From Certhia americana (taxonomy: Eukaryota; Chordata; Aves; Passeriformes; Certhiidae), in assembly GCA_018697195.1 (NCBI GenBank), contig JAGMWU010000028.1:4773731-4837730 (forward strand): a stretch of 64,000 nucleotides of DNA, read 5' to 3'. Of this stretch, positions 13,701-22,680 are shown piece by piece. The position numbers and the translations under genes were made by a program. Below the pieces are notes generated by a model, which saw only the letters and a program-made list of their open reading frames with translations, was not told the origin of the DNA and ran no database searches. Position 1 is the first letter of the stretch. Every line of letters starts with the position of its first letter.

Positions 13701-16700
13701 ACATGGTTGAATGTCTCGGTACTTTTTCTAGGTTTGCTGCATCCTTTTTGACTGGAACCACAGAGCATTCAGGACACTGAGTGCACTGGAAATATACACA
13801 ATGACATTAAGATTTTTCAATTGGATTCCCATTTCCTTTCTTCATAATTCCTGACTTGACTGTTTGACTGCAGTAAGCAAAGCACTTTGTTGTCAAGAGC
13901 AACTGATAGTGAGTCTAAGATCATGTTCATGTGTGGTTGTAGCTAATTCAAAGTCTGTCAGTGTACTGCTGACATTATCTGTAACTTACCACTTGCATCA
14001 CTTTGTTGATACTGTATTTCTTCTGCCTTTGTAATACTTAGTCATTTGGTATTCTGAAATTCTCTCGTGATTCTCTGCAATCCTCTCTCTGGATAATCTT
14101 CTGTGTGCATGAGCCAGCTCAATCCAAACCCTCCTGAAGATGTTTTTGAACTGGCATGTCCCAAAAAGGAGCCTGAGGGCTTTTTGGTTGCTGGTTTGTT
14201 TTTATTCCAGCAGACAAAACACTTTCCTCTTAATGGCTTCGAAGTGGACAGTCCAAAATTGTATTTACAGCTCTGTCAGAGTGAAACACAGCACAGGACA
14301 TTTCCCTTATGGGAGTTATAATGGGCTATACTGATGAGAAGACTGTCCAGCTGCAGCTTTTTATGCAGCAGAAGGAAAAAAGTATGAGGTGGAAAGAAAG
14401 CAAAGGTTTGATGGTCATGTAGAAATTGCTTCAGAGCATGTAGAGCTCCGGTTAAAGAGACTCTCTATGAACACGGAGCCTGAACAATCTTGGAGTGTGG
14501 GTTGCTGCTCCAACAAGAGGAATCATGGAATGATGGAATGGTTTGGATTGGAAGGGTCCTTAAGGATGATGTAGTTCCAGCCCCCTGCCATGAGACACCT
14601 TCCACTGTCCCAGGCTGCTCCAAGCCCTGTCCAGCCTGGCCTTGGGCACTGCCAGGGATCCAGGGGCAGCCTCAGCTGCTCTGGGCACCTGTGCCAGGGC
14701 CTGCCCACCCTCTGAGGTTAATACATTCATGTAACACATGCTAGGGGCATCCAGGCATGGGAAGCACCATGATGCCCTTTTCCTTCCCTCAGGACCAGTG
14801 GCAGGTTTATCTCCAGTCACCTCCTGAGCAGGTGGATCTTTCCAGAGAGCTCCAAGTGTTGCTGTGGTGAGCTCTGGGCTGGCCCTGAGCACCCTGACCA
14901 GAACAGGGACTCCTGGAGCCTGGGTGCTCCCCGAGGGGGCTCAGGGCACCCCGGGCACTCGGTGCTGTCAGGGCTCAGCAGTCACAGCAGTGCCACCAGC
15001 GAGCAGGAACCAGGGTGGCTTCCAGCTGCCTCGAGGGAGGAGAAGAAAATGGCATAACTGTGGGTTCAGCTGCTGCTGTGGGGAGGGACTGGCTGGCTTT
15101 TACACAGCTACAGCAGGGAGGGGAGGGTGGGAGAAGTCACCCAGGAGGACAATTTAATGCACAAAAAGCATAAAGTGCATTATCATGCTTAAGTGATTAT
15201 AAAGAAAAAAAGCCTCATGAACCTCAGCGTCTTGCAAATACACAGCAATTACCCTGAGGCAGGTGGACAGATTGTTCCATTAGGCTAAATTAGCTCGTTT
15301 GGTCAGAATTGCCTTTATTCTTGCCTTTATTCTGTCAGAGGGAATACTAACTCTTAGGAACTGCTGCAAGGTTTTGTGATTCAGAACTGAGACTGAGGAC
15401 TTTAGAACAACTTTCATTTTGAGTAAGGTTTTCTCAAGGGGTGGTAGTGGTGGTGCCATATATTTAAAGCAAATTTCCAGTACAGCAGCTTCCGTTTTCC
15501 ACTCAGGGCCACTATCAGCCTTTTCTAAGCCACTCTTCCTGAGTGACAGAAAAAGAGAGCTGCACACAAGATGATAGGAAGGAAGACAAACTCATTGCTT
15601 AAGTCTTAAGTACAGACTAAAAGCCTCTCCAATAAATGATGGCAGGATCATTTAATGCTCTTCTTGTGGTTTCACATCTCTACACGGGCTGCTTTGCCAA
15701 GAGCTCTCATTTTAAGTGCTGGTAGAGTTTGCGGGGTGGTGGATTTAGGAGAGAAAATCCTGTTGACTAAGGGTATAGTGCTTGACTCCAGAATACATGA
15801 CTAGAACTTGAACAAAGTGAGGCACAGGAGCAGAGAACTGCAGTTCACAAGGATGGAACTCCAGCCAGCTCCTGTTTGTATGGGCATCCACTGCTATGGA
15901 GAAAAACTACTAATATCCTTCAGCTCCAGACATGACTTCATATCCTAAGGCACGCTCCATCTAACTGTACCTTTCAAAGCCAGCAGCATCACTCCTGCTC
16001 TCACTGACCCCAAGAAAAAAGCTACAATCACCTTAAAACTTTTGCTCACAGCTGTTTTGGCCCTGATGGATGCTTGGACCACAGATTGGATCATGGGACT
16101 GAAACAGAACAGAACAGAGCAGGAGGGTTGTGAGCTCTGGCTGTGCAGGAGAAGCAACATCTCAAGGCCGAGAAAGAGCCACCCAGACTGATTTGTTTGC
16201 ATTCATCAGGTTTTGTTACCATTCCTGAGGGCGTTTGTTGAATACATACACTTCACTTTTATTGGTGCTGGCAGGGATGGGACCCTCTGCACATCATTTC
16301 TGAGGAATACAGAGTTTGTTCTGCTTGTTGCCCTTTGTCCACCAAAAGATAGAAGAATGAGGGTTTGGAACTGATCTCTAGAAAATCCCCATGTCAGTTT
16401 TTGCTTTACAAGTGCTCTACTTGCACTCAGCAGCACTTGGTCTGTACTACTGTGATTTAGTCATTCTTAAAATAAAGAACGACACTACTACAAGGAATTA
16501 ATTAAGGACCAATTAGTTGTGAGCCAGCAATGCTGACACCCTGGGTTCCCACAAGCATCTTATTTTCTTCTGACTGTTTCAGACCTTCCTACCCAGTAGA
16601 AAATTTCCCAGTCTTGGTACAGGAAACTCCATAAGGATAAGCAATCCAAGAGAATTCCTTTAATTCTACAGATCTTTTCTCCATTTGATCAGTGCAGTGT

Positions 16701-19700
16701 CACAGACAACTCAGATAAAAAAGTATCTGCCAGCTATGGACCTTTGCTGAAATGATCCTTTCTTCTTTCATTTTTTCTCTCTCGAGTGCAGCTAAGAGAG
16801 GGATCTATGAACTCTACCAGAGCTGAACTACAGCTGAACAGGGAAGCTGAACAGTTTTGCTTCAAGCACAGGCACAAAAACTGTACTGTGAGATGGAGCA
16901 ACATACAAATATATCCCCCTCTAGGGGAATATATCCCCTGTAGAGGGAACTCCAAAAGCTGGGGAGCTGCAGGGAGAGGATGTCCAATGTTAGGAGCCTG
17001 CTCCAGTGTAAGGTATGTCTGGTAAAATGGTTGGAGACTGCTTGGGTCAACAAGTGACAATTCCAACCTTTTCTGTTATAGGTTTTTCACTGCAAACTGC
17101 AGTGGGGAATATGGATCACCAAACACAAAACCACAAGCAACAGAAAGCTAGGAACACATATGTGCTTGCCCACAGCACTGCTGCCTGTAAGCTGTTCTCC
17201 AACCAACAAAAACATCTCAGTGGCTGGAAAAGATGAACAGGCCTGGTTGCCAAGTCATGGCCTGAACTATTCCAGGGGCAGAAAAGACAGCTGGACTGCT
17301 GGTAAAGAACAGGGCTATTTAAGGAGACTCACTCTGGCCTAATGGAAAATGCAAGGATAGAATTATCAATTACTTTACACTAACACCACATTTCAGATCC
17401 AGGAAAAAAACAATCAGAAGAAAGCAGAAGAGAGAAGCTGGTTAGATTTGGCTGGCAGCTCAATCCGGGTACAGAAAGAGCAAAATGTGCTGCCCTTTAG
17501 AAGAAAGAAAATTAACTGTTTTCAGAAGATGGTGATTCTGGAGTGGTTCAGCCTACAAAGCAAACTCCAACCTGCACTGTTGTTCCAAGCACTGACACAA
17601 AGTTGATGTGATCACAGGGCCTTGGGTTATCACAAGGGGCCACAAAAGCCATCAGTGGAACAGAGATAAAGAAATTATTTTTGGATGTATAGCTATATGC
17701 TGATATTTTAAGTCATACTGCTGATCTACTTTCTCTTTCAGCCCTCAGGGCAGCTGCTCCTGGTGTGCTGCACAGTGTTCCATATTAAGAATTCCTATGC
17801 AAAACCCTGGCTGCCACCCAGAAAGCATGTTAGAGAGCAAACACACAGAGCCAAATAAACAACAGTCCTGGAGACTCTGAGAAAGGCCCAATACACAACT
17901 GCCAAGGGGGACTCCGAGATGAAATCTCCTAGAGAGGGAAAGCTCTTCAGCATGACCTTCAAACGCAGCTTTGTCTGCTGCAAACCCCACTGTAACTGAA
18001 TTTCTCACTGTCCTTTTACCACGGCCTTGGTCCCAGACTGTTGACAGCCTCAGCCAGCTGTGCCATCAGATGCTCAGGAGTCACAACAGCATTTAGCAGG
18101 ATTTGTGAGGAGGGAGGGAGGGCAGCAGAAAACTCTTTGGTTTTCTTTCACAGGAATGCTCTGTTCAGTGCCTATTACAAAAAAAGGGCAGAACCTTTGC
18201 TTTAGAATTCAGTCCAAAGTGCAAGTTTAAAAGAATTCTGAATATCTCTGTGCCCTGTTCCTCAGCACTTCCTCTCACAGTTACATATTTCAACAGGCAG
18301 CTCTATAAATACATGTGGCAGTCCAAGAGCTGCATGTCATGGTGCCTGATGAAACTTTTACAAGAACGTTCCCTAAGACTTCCCAAAATTAACAACTGAA
18401 CAACTTTTGTAATTACTATTCAGGTCAGAAGCAGACTATATCTTTTGGAGATTTAAATACACATGCACTAAAGAATATCTTGTTTACACCAGGTGTTCCA
18501 GGCTGTACTGGAGCTGTGGTGCTTATTCACAGCACAGGATGTAGCAATATCTGCCTTCCAACAAACCAGCAGCACTTGATTTTGAAGGCCAGAACATCCT
18601 TCTGTCTTGTTTGCTCTCCTGGGACAAACATAAGTGGATCAGTCAGGGAAGCATTCCAATCTCCAGCACAGAGAATTCAGCAGGTATGAAGTGGATCTGG
18701 AAATGAAGTTGGTGATCTAATATGCTGCTGTCATAGCAGCTCAGATGTAAGAGAAAAAATAAATCATACTTCCTGGCTGTCTGTGTCAGTGGAGGTGCTG
18801 CAGGGTGTTTCACAGTAACCCTCAGGTCCCAAACAACGTTTTCATCTGAATGGTTTTATTCAGCCTCACAAAATCCCATGGAAACATTGCTGGACATAAC
18901 ATTCTTCCCATCTATTCCCATGACTGCACAGCCAGTTCTGTGCCTCTAGCCTGGCTGCAGATGTTAAAGAAACCTGGGCCTGGGGTTTCTGTGGTGGAAC
19001 CGAGAGAATTGGGGTATTTAAGGTAACTGCACAATCTTGGAGTGGTGGGTAACTGCTGCAGGACACCTCTGGTCAACTCCCAGTCCTTCCACCCTGTCAG
19101 AGTGGCTTGAAGGCCGAAGCAGGACCAGGTATTCACTCACATTTGGCATTTGTAGATGGCAAAAATGTTTTTACCAATGGGATTTTATTTGGTCCATCTC
19201 CAGGGCTGATGTATTAAACAGAAAAAAATCTAACTTTTCTGGTATAAAGGTATGTTACAGCTGCCAGTGACAGAGAGCTGCAGTTGCTGGCAGTTCAGAC
19301 AGATGCTATTTAAAGGTGGCTACATGGAGGTGGCATTTCCCAAAAACCCCTGGAAATCCCAGGGAGAAAAACGTTATCTTAAATGCTAAAATTAGGCATA
19401 ACTAATCCCAGTTCTGTAGGCACAGGAACTAGCTGATTCCTGCCTAGGTTGGACAAACAGCTCCTGTGAACACCAGGTAGTTTCACTTTTCAGCTGTGGA
19501 AGGATTTGCTCCGACACTTCGGTCCCACTGAGGCCTCCACAGGGAGAGGGGCTGAGCAGAATTTTGCTGCTGTCTTGGTTCTGGGAACATTCTGAAAGGA
19601 CACTTGTTTTGTTGGCTGGCAGCTGCATAGAAAACTCTGGAGGGATATATTGGTGAGCCCCATAAGTCCCTGACCTGTTTCACCTTCTATTCTGAGAGTA

Positions 19701-22451
19701 TTAGTACAATTCACTTAGGATATGTGGATCAAATCCAGGAGAAGAGATTAGTTAGGTCTAAGGAAGAGGATGCCAAGCAGAGAAAGGTCAAAAGCCATCA
19801 CACACACGGCACACAGCACCAGAATGACCAGTTTTGTGTAGGTCAGCGCAGGAATTGTTGACCTTCCTATACGTCAATGCATAAGGTGTGTCACCTGCCC
19901 CAGGATGCAACCAAGGCTGGAGGCAGCAGCCCTCCCAGCACTTTAACTTACCCATGAAGAAAAGTTCTGGGGACTTCTTGTCTGCAGCAAACTCTGCCAT
20001 GGGCCCACCAAACCGCAGCCACAGCCCGAAGGCAATGACAGCCAGTCCTGCCAGCTGCAACACAAACAGAGCAGTCAGGGCTGCAGTGACAAATGGCTGG
20101 AGAGCATCACAGGGGTGTCTTGGCACCTTGTGCTTTCTTGAAATCCCACAGCTCAGAATTGCACTGTCAGAAAATTCATGCAGCACTTGCCAGGGTCTGA
20201 TAACAACAAATTCCTGTTACAGTGCAATGTGCTTCTTTCTTTTAGCTCTTCACTGTAGTGGAGCTTCTGAACTTCCTAGTGACTCCCAAACCTTGTCAGT
20301 CATGTAATCATCAAAACTGGGCATGAATTGTCATGAGAAATGGAGTGGGGCAGGGGATCCCCCACTAAAACTAGGAGGTACAAGGATTGTTACTGGGTAG
20401 ATATCTTGGATCACAGAAATTACAAAACAGTGATAGATGCTGTCAAGTGCAAAGAAAAATTCCCTTTAACGTGAACAAGACTAGGTCACAAAGGAGTGTC
20501 ACAGTATGTTGTTTGAGGGGAAAGATCTAGAATCAGAGGTCTCAGCCTCACCACATTCCAGACAGATCATTAGCCTGCCTGGCAGTGTTGTGTGTCCTGT
20601 CAGAGAACTCCAGCATCCCTCAGGAGCAGAGCTGTGTGTCCTGTCAGGGAACTCCAGCATCCCTCAGGAGCAGAGCTGTGTGTCCTGTCAGGGAACTCCA
20701 GCATCCCTCAGGAGCAGAGCTGTGTGTCCTGTCAGGGAACTCCAGCATTCCTCAGGAGCAGAGATGTGTGTCCTTTCAGGGAACTCCAGCATTCCTCAGG
20801 AGCAGAGCTGTGTGTCCTGCAGGCAGCTCCAGCATCCCTCAGGAGCAGGCAGTCCTGCTGCTGTCCAGGCCCAGAGCCTCAGTCTGTGGCACCTGCACAA
20901 CCTGGACAAGGCTCACAAACACTTGCTGCTTCTCGTGTGGGTGCCAGCCTGGCACAGTGCTCCCCTAACCTGTCCTGCATTGCTTGGCACTTGATCCATT
21001 GGCACAGCTCCACAAGCCAAGAGAGCAGGCAATTGTTCAGCTGGAGAGCTCGGGATCACGGCTTTCCTCACAGATGTGTCCTAGCAGAGGGTGAGGGTCC
21101 CCTGCCACCCTGTCACAGCATGGGGACCTCCCTGCTGGCAGCCTTGGGCTGCCAGGGCCTCTCCAGGCTGTGGAGTGCCCCTAGCAGTTCAGGACGAATG
21201 TCCCAGCCAGCAGAGGAGATGGTTCCTTCTATCTCAGTGAAAAGGCAGATAGATAACAAAACACAGTACTTGTCACTTTTGAGAAACAAATAACACAAAG
21301 CTTTGTCCTTCTGCTGCCTTGCAGCTGCAGCTGGGCAGCATCACTCTGCCCCTCCAGCTCGAGCACAGCAGCACTGTGTCCCCGGAGCGCGCAGCGCTGT
21401 CACCACGAGGGAACAGCCTTTGGTTTAACTGTGCTTCAAGCATAAAGGAGACAAAAGCCCAAAACTGCTTGGTCCAGAGAGGCTGAACAGGATGACTTTG
21501 TGACTTCTTTTAAAAAGACCCCAGTGAATCAGAAGGAAAGAAAAAGACATTTAAGATGATAACATTGCTGATTGTTTTCTGGAAAGCTGAAGGGAGAACA
21601 GAGCATGAGGGAAAGTGAGAGAAGAGAAAGCGTGAATTCAGCTGTGTGGAACTGTGAGACTATTGAAAAGGTGCAATGAGGGGAGAATGGACACAGCATT
21701 CCCTAAATCTCTCGGGGGTGATGCGAGGACTTTGTCTTAGGATGAACTTGTAGCAGCTGTTGGCCCCCTATTTGAAATGACATTAGTTAAAAGCTCCGTG
21801 ATGCTGTGAAATGTTCTGCTCACTGCACTGCACTGGGGGAACCTCTCCCAGCCTCCTCCTGCAGCCGCGTGGTTGCCGGGGAAATGATCGCTACTTTAAA
21901 TGATCAGTTTGGACAGATGCTGTCTCTGATCAGCAATGTCATCTTACACCGAGCCGCTGCTTTCTCAGGCACAGCTTTATCTCCCTAGGAGCGAGCAGAG
22001 CCGGGAGTGTTGGCCGGGCGCTCCCGCAGCCTCAGCTCGGGCGGCTCGGGCAGGACTGCCCGGAGGGAGCCGCGACCGTGTCACCTGCCCGACCCCCTCA
22101 ATCCCCAGCATCCCCGACCCCCGACCCCCGTCACCTTCAGCACCCCGGCACCTCCGACACCCCCGGCACTCTCGACCCACTCTATCCCTAGCACCCCCGA
22201 CCCCCGGCACCCTGGAACCCCCAGCACCCCGGCACTCCCGGGCACTCCCGGCACTCCGGCACCTCCGACATCCCCGGGCACCCCCGGGAACCCCGATACC
22301 CCGGCACCCCTGGGCACCCCGGCACCCCCGGCACCCCGCAGCCGCAGCAGGTGCCGCTGCCCTGCCGGCCCCTCTCACTCACCCAGAAGGTCAGGTTGAA
22401 GATGAAGAGCAGGATCTTGATGCAGCGCATCCCCCCATAGCCCACGCCCAT
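1674..22451 (-). CDS. TSPAN2: TSPAN2, tetraspanin-2, whole coding span over eight exons
   Basis: This is a four-pass membrane protein that organises tetraspanin microdomains at the plasma membrane; in mammals it is linked to oligodendrocyte differentiation and myelin. Coding exons, in transcript order: 22383-22451, 19952-20054, 6499-6596, 5991-6065, 5344-5445, 4079-4153, 3268-3351, 1674-1739. They sum to 672 nt, giving 223 residues plus stop, against about 221 in human. Membrane segments lie near residues 13-34, 59-80, 91-112 and 189-213. The large extracellular loop (about 113-188) has the CCG motif at 152-154 with further cysteines at 166 and 176, and an N-S-T glycosylation site at 140. Juxtamembrane cysteines (10, 77, 78, 86, 213, 214) are candidate palmitoylation sites. 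All junctions keep frame. Introns 1 and 3-7 are phase 0 and intron 2 is phase 1. One donor is GC. The identification rests on similarity to mammalian TSPAN2 along the whole length. Confidence 0.96.
3268..3351 (-). CDS. TSPAN2: TSPAN2 coding exon 7
   Basis: Encodes residues 175-202: [16 protein letters not shown], the end of the large loop with its fourth cysteine (176), then [12 protein letters not shown], the first half of membrane segment 4. The acceptor is TTAACAG (3353-3352 are the AG) and the donor GTGAGT (3267-3262), phase 0; the length is 84 nt. Confidence 0.95.
4079..4153 (-). CDS. TSPAN2: TSPAN2 coding exon 6 (CCG motif; GC donor)
   Basis: Encodes residues 150-174, starting [12 protein letters not shown] and ending PENIQLPK. 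It carries the diagnostic CCG motif (152-154) and Cys166 of the variable loop region. The acceptor is TTCAG. The donor reads AAG|GCAAGT at 4078-4073, a GC donor with otherwise consensus flanks. The only nearby GT, 4 nt further on, would break the phase with exon 7, so the GC donor is preferred. Confidence 0.93.
4259..4275. repeat. A17 tract in TSPAN2 intron 5
   Basis: Seventeen A on the plus strand preceded by AATAAA at 4247-4252. An (AG)n tract lies close by at about 4160-4173, next to the exon 6 acceptor. No gene-like sequence precedes it. Confidence 0.8.
5344..5445 (-). CDS. TSPAN2: TSPAN2 coding exon 5
   Basis: Encodes residues 116-149, the helical first part of the large extracellular loop ([17 protein letters not shown] and on to YRYHVA). 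It contains the only N-glycosylation sequon of the loop, N-S-T at residue 140, close to the N-G-T sequon in the human protein. The acceptor is CTGCAG and the donor GTGAGT (5343-5338), phase 0; the length is 102 nt. Confidence 0.95.
5991..6065 (-). CDS. TSPAN2: TSPAN2 coding exon 4
   Basis: Encodes residues 91-115, beginning [16 protein letters not shown] and ending FLGKKV: the third membrane segment and the start of the large extracellular loop. The glutamate within the segment (EV) is typical of tetraspanins. The acceptor is CCGCAG, the donor GTGAGT (5990-5985), phase 0 on both sides; the length is 75 nt. Confidence 0.96.
6499..6596 (-). CDS. TSPAN2: TSPAN2 coding exon 3
   Basis: Completes Gly58 and encodes residues 59-90: membrane segment 2 ([18 protein letters not shown]) followed by [14 protein letters not shown]. 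The FFGCCGA...ESQC pattern is a tetraspanin signature at the cytosolic end of segment 2. The acceptor is CCACAG (6597) and the donor GTGAGT (6498-6493), phase 0. A 15-G run on the coding strand lies about 75 nt upstream of the acceptor. Confidence 0.96.
6671..6685. repeat. C15 homopolymer near TSPAN2 exon 3
   Basis: Fifteen consecutive C on the plus strand, thus G15 in the TSPAN2 transcript, about 75 nt before the exon 3 acceptor. Such runs are prone to length error in sequencing. Confidence 0.9.
6806..6945 (+). mobile_element. SINE with tRNA-Ile-like head and CR1-like tail (TguSINE1-type)
   Basis: The head (about 6806-6878) matches a degraded tRNA-Ile gene. It has an A box TAGCTCAGTTGG at 6812, GTGCTAAAAACACC over the anticodon arm (the AAT anticodon is lost) and a B box GGTTTGATTCC at 6858. 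The tail GATGATCCTTGTTGGTCTGT then CCCTTCCAACTGAGAATATT ends in CTGTGAT units, like the CR1 3' end. tRNA-Ile/CR1 chimeric SINEs are known from passerine birds. It lies in TSPAN2 intron 2, antisense to the gene, about 210 bp from exon 3. Target-site duplications are not clear. Confidence 0.8.
7555..7570 (+). promoter_or_regulatory. CTCF-like motif in TSPAN2 intron 2
   Basis: GCACTAGAGGGCACAG resembles the CTCF core CCANNAGRGGGCGC with two mismatches (first C and the G of GCGC). Motif match only; occupancy is unknown. Confidence 0.35.
8877..8945 (+). mobile_element. CR1 LINE 3'-end fragment
   Basis: The stretch containing GGCCAGGACTTGGCCTCGAC and GGATCCCTTCCAATTCTGAA ending in ATATCCCATGA resembles the extreme 3' end of CR1 (consensus of the kind GGCCAGGAGTTGGACTCGAT ... 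CCTTCCAACTC). About 70 bp remain, in TSPAN2 intron 2. Confidence 0.6.
9530..10530 (+). mobile_element. Candidate LTR-retroelement-derived segment
   Basis: The segment starts TGTCACAAGG. It has a TATA-like AGTATAAAAG near 9754-9763, then an AATAAA near 9837 and another near 9848, a spacing expected of an LTR U3-R-U5. A second block (10320-10450) has a long pyrimidine tract followed by TATTAAATAAAATA. No matching second LTR, target duplication or intact retroviral frame was found. The limits are guesses and the family is not identified. It lies in TSPAN2 intron 2. Confidence 0.3.
11168..11246. repeat. 79-bp duplicated segment, copy 1
   Basis: From TGATGAGAAGACTGTCCAGC to GCAAAGGTTTG this matches 14332-14410 with three substitutions and no gaps (about 96%). 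Flanking sequences are unrelated. Both copies lie in TSPAN2 intron 2, in the same orientation, 3164 bp apart. Neither contains a recognised transposon. Confidence 0.85.
11695..11714. repeat. T20 homopolymer
   Basis: Twenty consecutive T in TSPAN2 intron 2 (A-run in the transcript). Similar T-runs occur outside the gene at 37609-37625 and 57668-57687. They mark no recognised element. Confidence 0.85.
14332..14410. repeat. 79-bp duplicated segment, copy 2
   Basis: Partner of 11168-11246. The three differences are transitions (G/A, C/T, G/A). A CR1 fragment starts about 105 bp downstream. See copy 1 for the comparison. Confidence 0.85.
14517..14717 (-). mobile_element. CR1 LINE fragment
   Basis: Antisense CR1 3' end: the terminal ATTCCATGATT-type repeat at 14517-14540, then GGTTTGGATTGGAAGGGTCC, CACCTTCCACTGTCCCAGGC, CCAGCCTGGCCTTGGGCACT and GCCAGGGCCTGCCCACCCTC. 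It is truncated after about 200 bp. It sits in TSPAN2 intron 2, in the same orientation as the gene. Confidence 0.85.
19952..20054 (-). CDS. TSPAN2: TSPAN2 coding exon 2
   Basis: Encodes residues 24-57 and the first base of the codon for Gly58. The peptide runs from [17 protein letters not shown], the rest of the first membrane segment, through the small extracellular loop to SPELFFM. The acceptor is TTGCAG and the donor is G|GTAAGT at 19951, phase 1, matching the 2-base lead of exon 3. The small loop (about 35-58) is polar, as expected. Confidence 0.96.
20585..20852. repeat. 44-bp minisatellite, six copies, TSPAN2 intron 1
   Basis: The core AACTCCAGCATCCCTCAGGA recurs at 20606, 20650, 20694, 20738 and 20782, exactly 44 bases apart, with a diverged sixth copy near 20826 (GCTCCAGCAT). 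The remainder of each unit carries GCAGAGCTGTGTGTCCTGTC. Units differ by only one to a few bases. As 44 is not a multiple of three, each plus-strand frame reads the same peptides in rotation, giving spurious open frames. Confidence 0.9.
22095..22345. repeat. Degenerate C-rich tandem repeat in TSPAN2 intron 1
   Basis: Imperfect short units built on CCCCGGCAC and CCCCCGAC recur every 9-15 bases. The tract starts about 40 bases inside intron 1, after the exon 1 donor. On the transcribed strand it is G-rich (GTGCCGGGG units). It explains the long Pro/Thr- or Gly/Val/Arg-rich open frames on both strands here; these are not genes. Confidence 0.7.
22383..22451 (-). CDS. TSPAN2: TSPAN2 coding exon 1 (start codon)
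   Basis: Encodes residues 1-23, beginning [12 protein letters not shown] and ending in FNLTFW inside the first membrane segment. The ATG at 22451 follows GCCCGCC and has G at +4, a good Kozak context. The donor is GTGAGT (22382-22377), phase 0. The start is chosen because the peptide aligns with the tetraspanin-2 N-terminus without extension. The exon sits inside a CpG island. Confidence 0.95.
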
Positions 22452-22680
22452 GGCGGGCGCCGCTCCGGCAGCAGCTCCCGAGGCTGCTCGGCCCGACTCC
22501 GGCGGGCGGCCCCGGGGCAGGTGCGGGGCCGGGCGGATCCGCCGACCTGGGCCCGCCCCGGGGCGGACTTTGTGCCCGGCGCCGTGCCCGGGGACTCCCG
22601 CGGCCGCTGCTGCCGGGCGGGGCACAGGCGGGGCCGGGCGGGTTTGTCCCGTACGCTCACTGAAATCTCTCTGGGCGTCC

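Larger units (their letters stand above)
6597..19951 (-). other. TSPAN2: TSPAN2 intron 2
   Basis: A 13.4-kb intron from donor GTAAGT (19951) to acceptor CCACAG (6597). Besides the SINE, CR1 fragments, candidate LTR and 79-bp pair listed separately, the long stretches 6946-8876, 10531-11167, 11247-14331 and 14718-19951 show only unique intronic sequence, with no exon, RNA gene or further element recognised. A short hairpin is at 16917-16947. Confidence 0.85.
21960..22680. promoter_or_regulatory. TSPAN2: CpG island and likely TSPAN2 promoter
   Basis: About 700 bp with very dense CG dinucleotides inside otherwise CpG-poor DNA, spanning exon 1, the first bases of intron 1 and the 5' flank. GC boxes are visible at 22615-22623 (GGGCGGGGC) and 22627-22635 (GGCGGGGCC), upstream of the minus-strand ATG. 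No TATA box is evident. A GC-rich, TATA-less start is inferred; the exact start site is not visible. Confidence 0.75.

Noticed and set aside
20506..21293. Open frames of 127-233 codons with repeated ...[13 protein letters not shown]...-type peptides
   Set aside because: They are read-through of the 44-bp minisatellite in three frames, with no start context and no relation to TSPAN2.
22136..22160. RE1/NRSF-like site (TTCAGCACC) near the TSPAN2 promoter
   Set aside because: Only the left half matches; the right half is part of the C-rich repeat.
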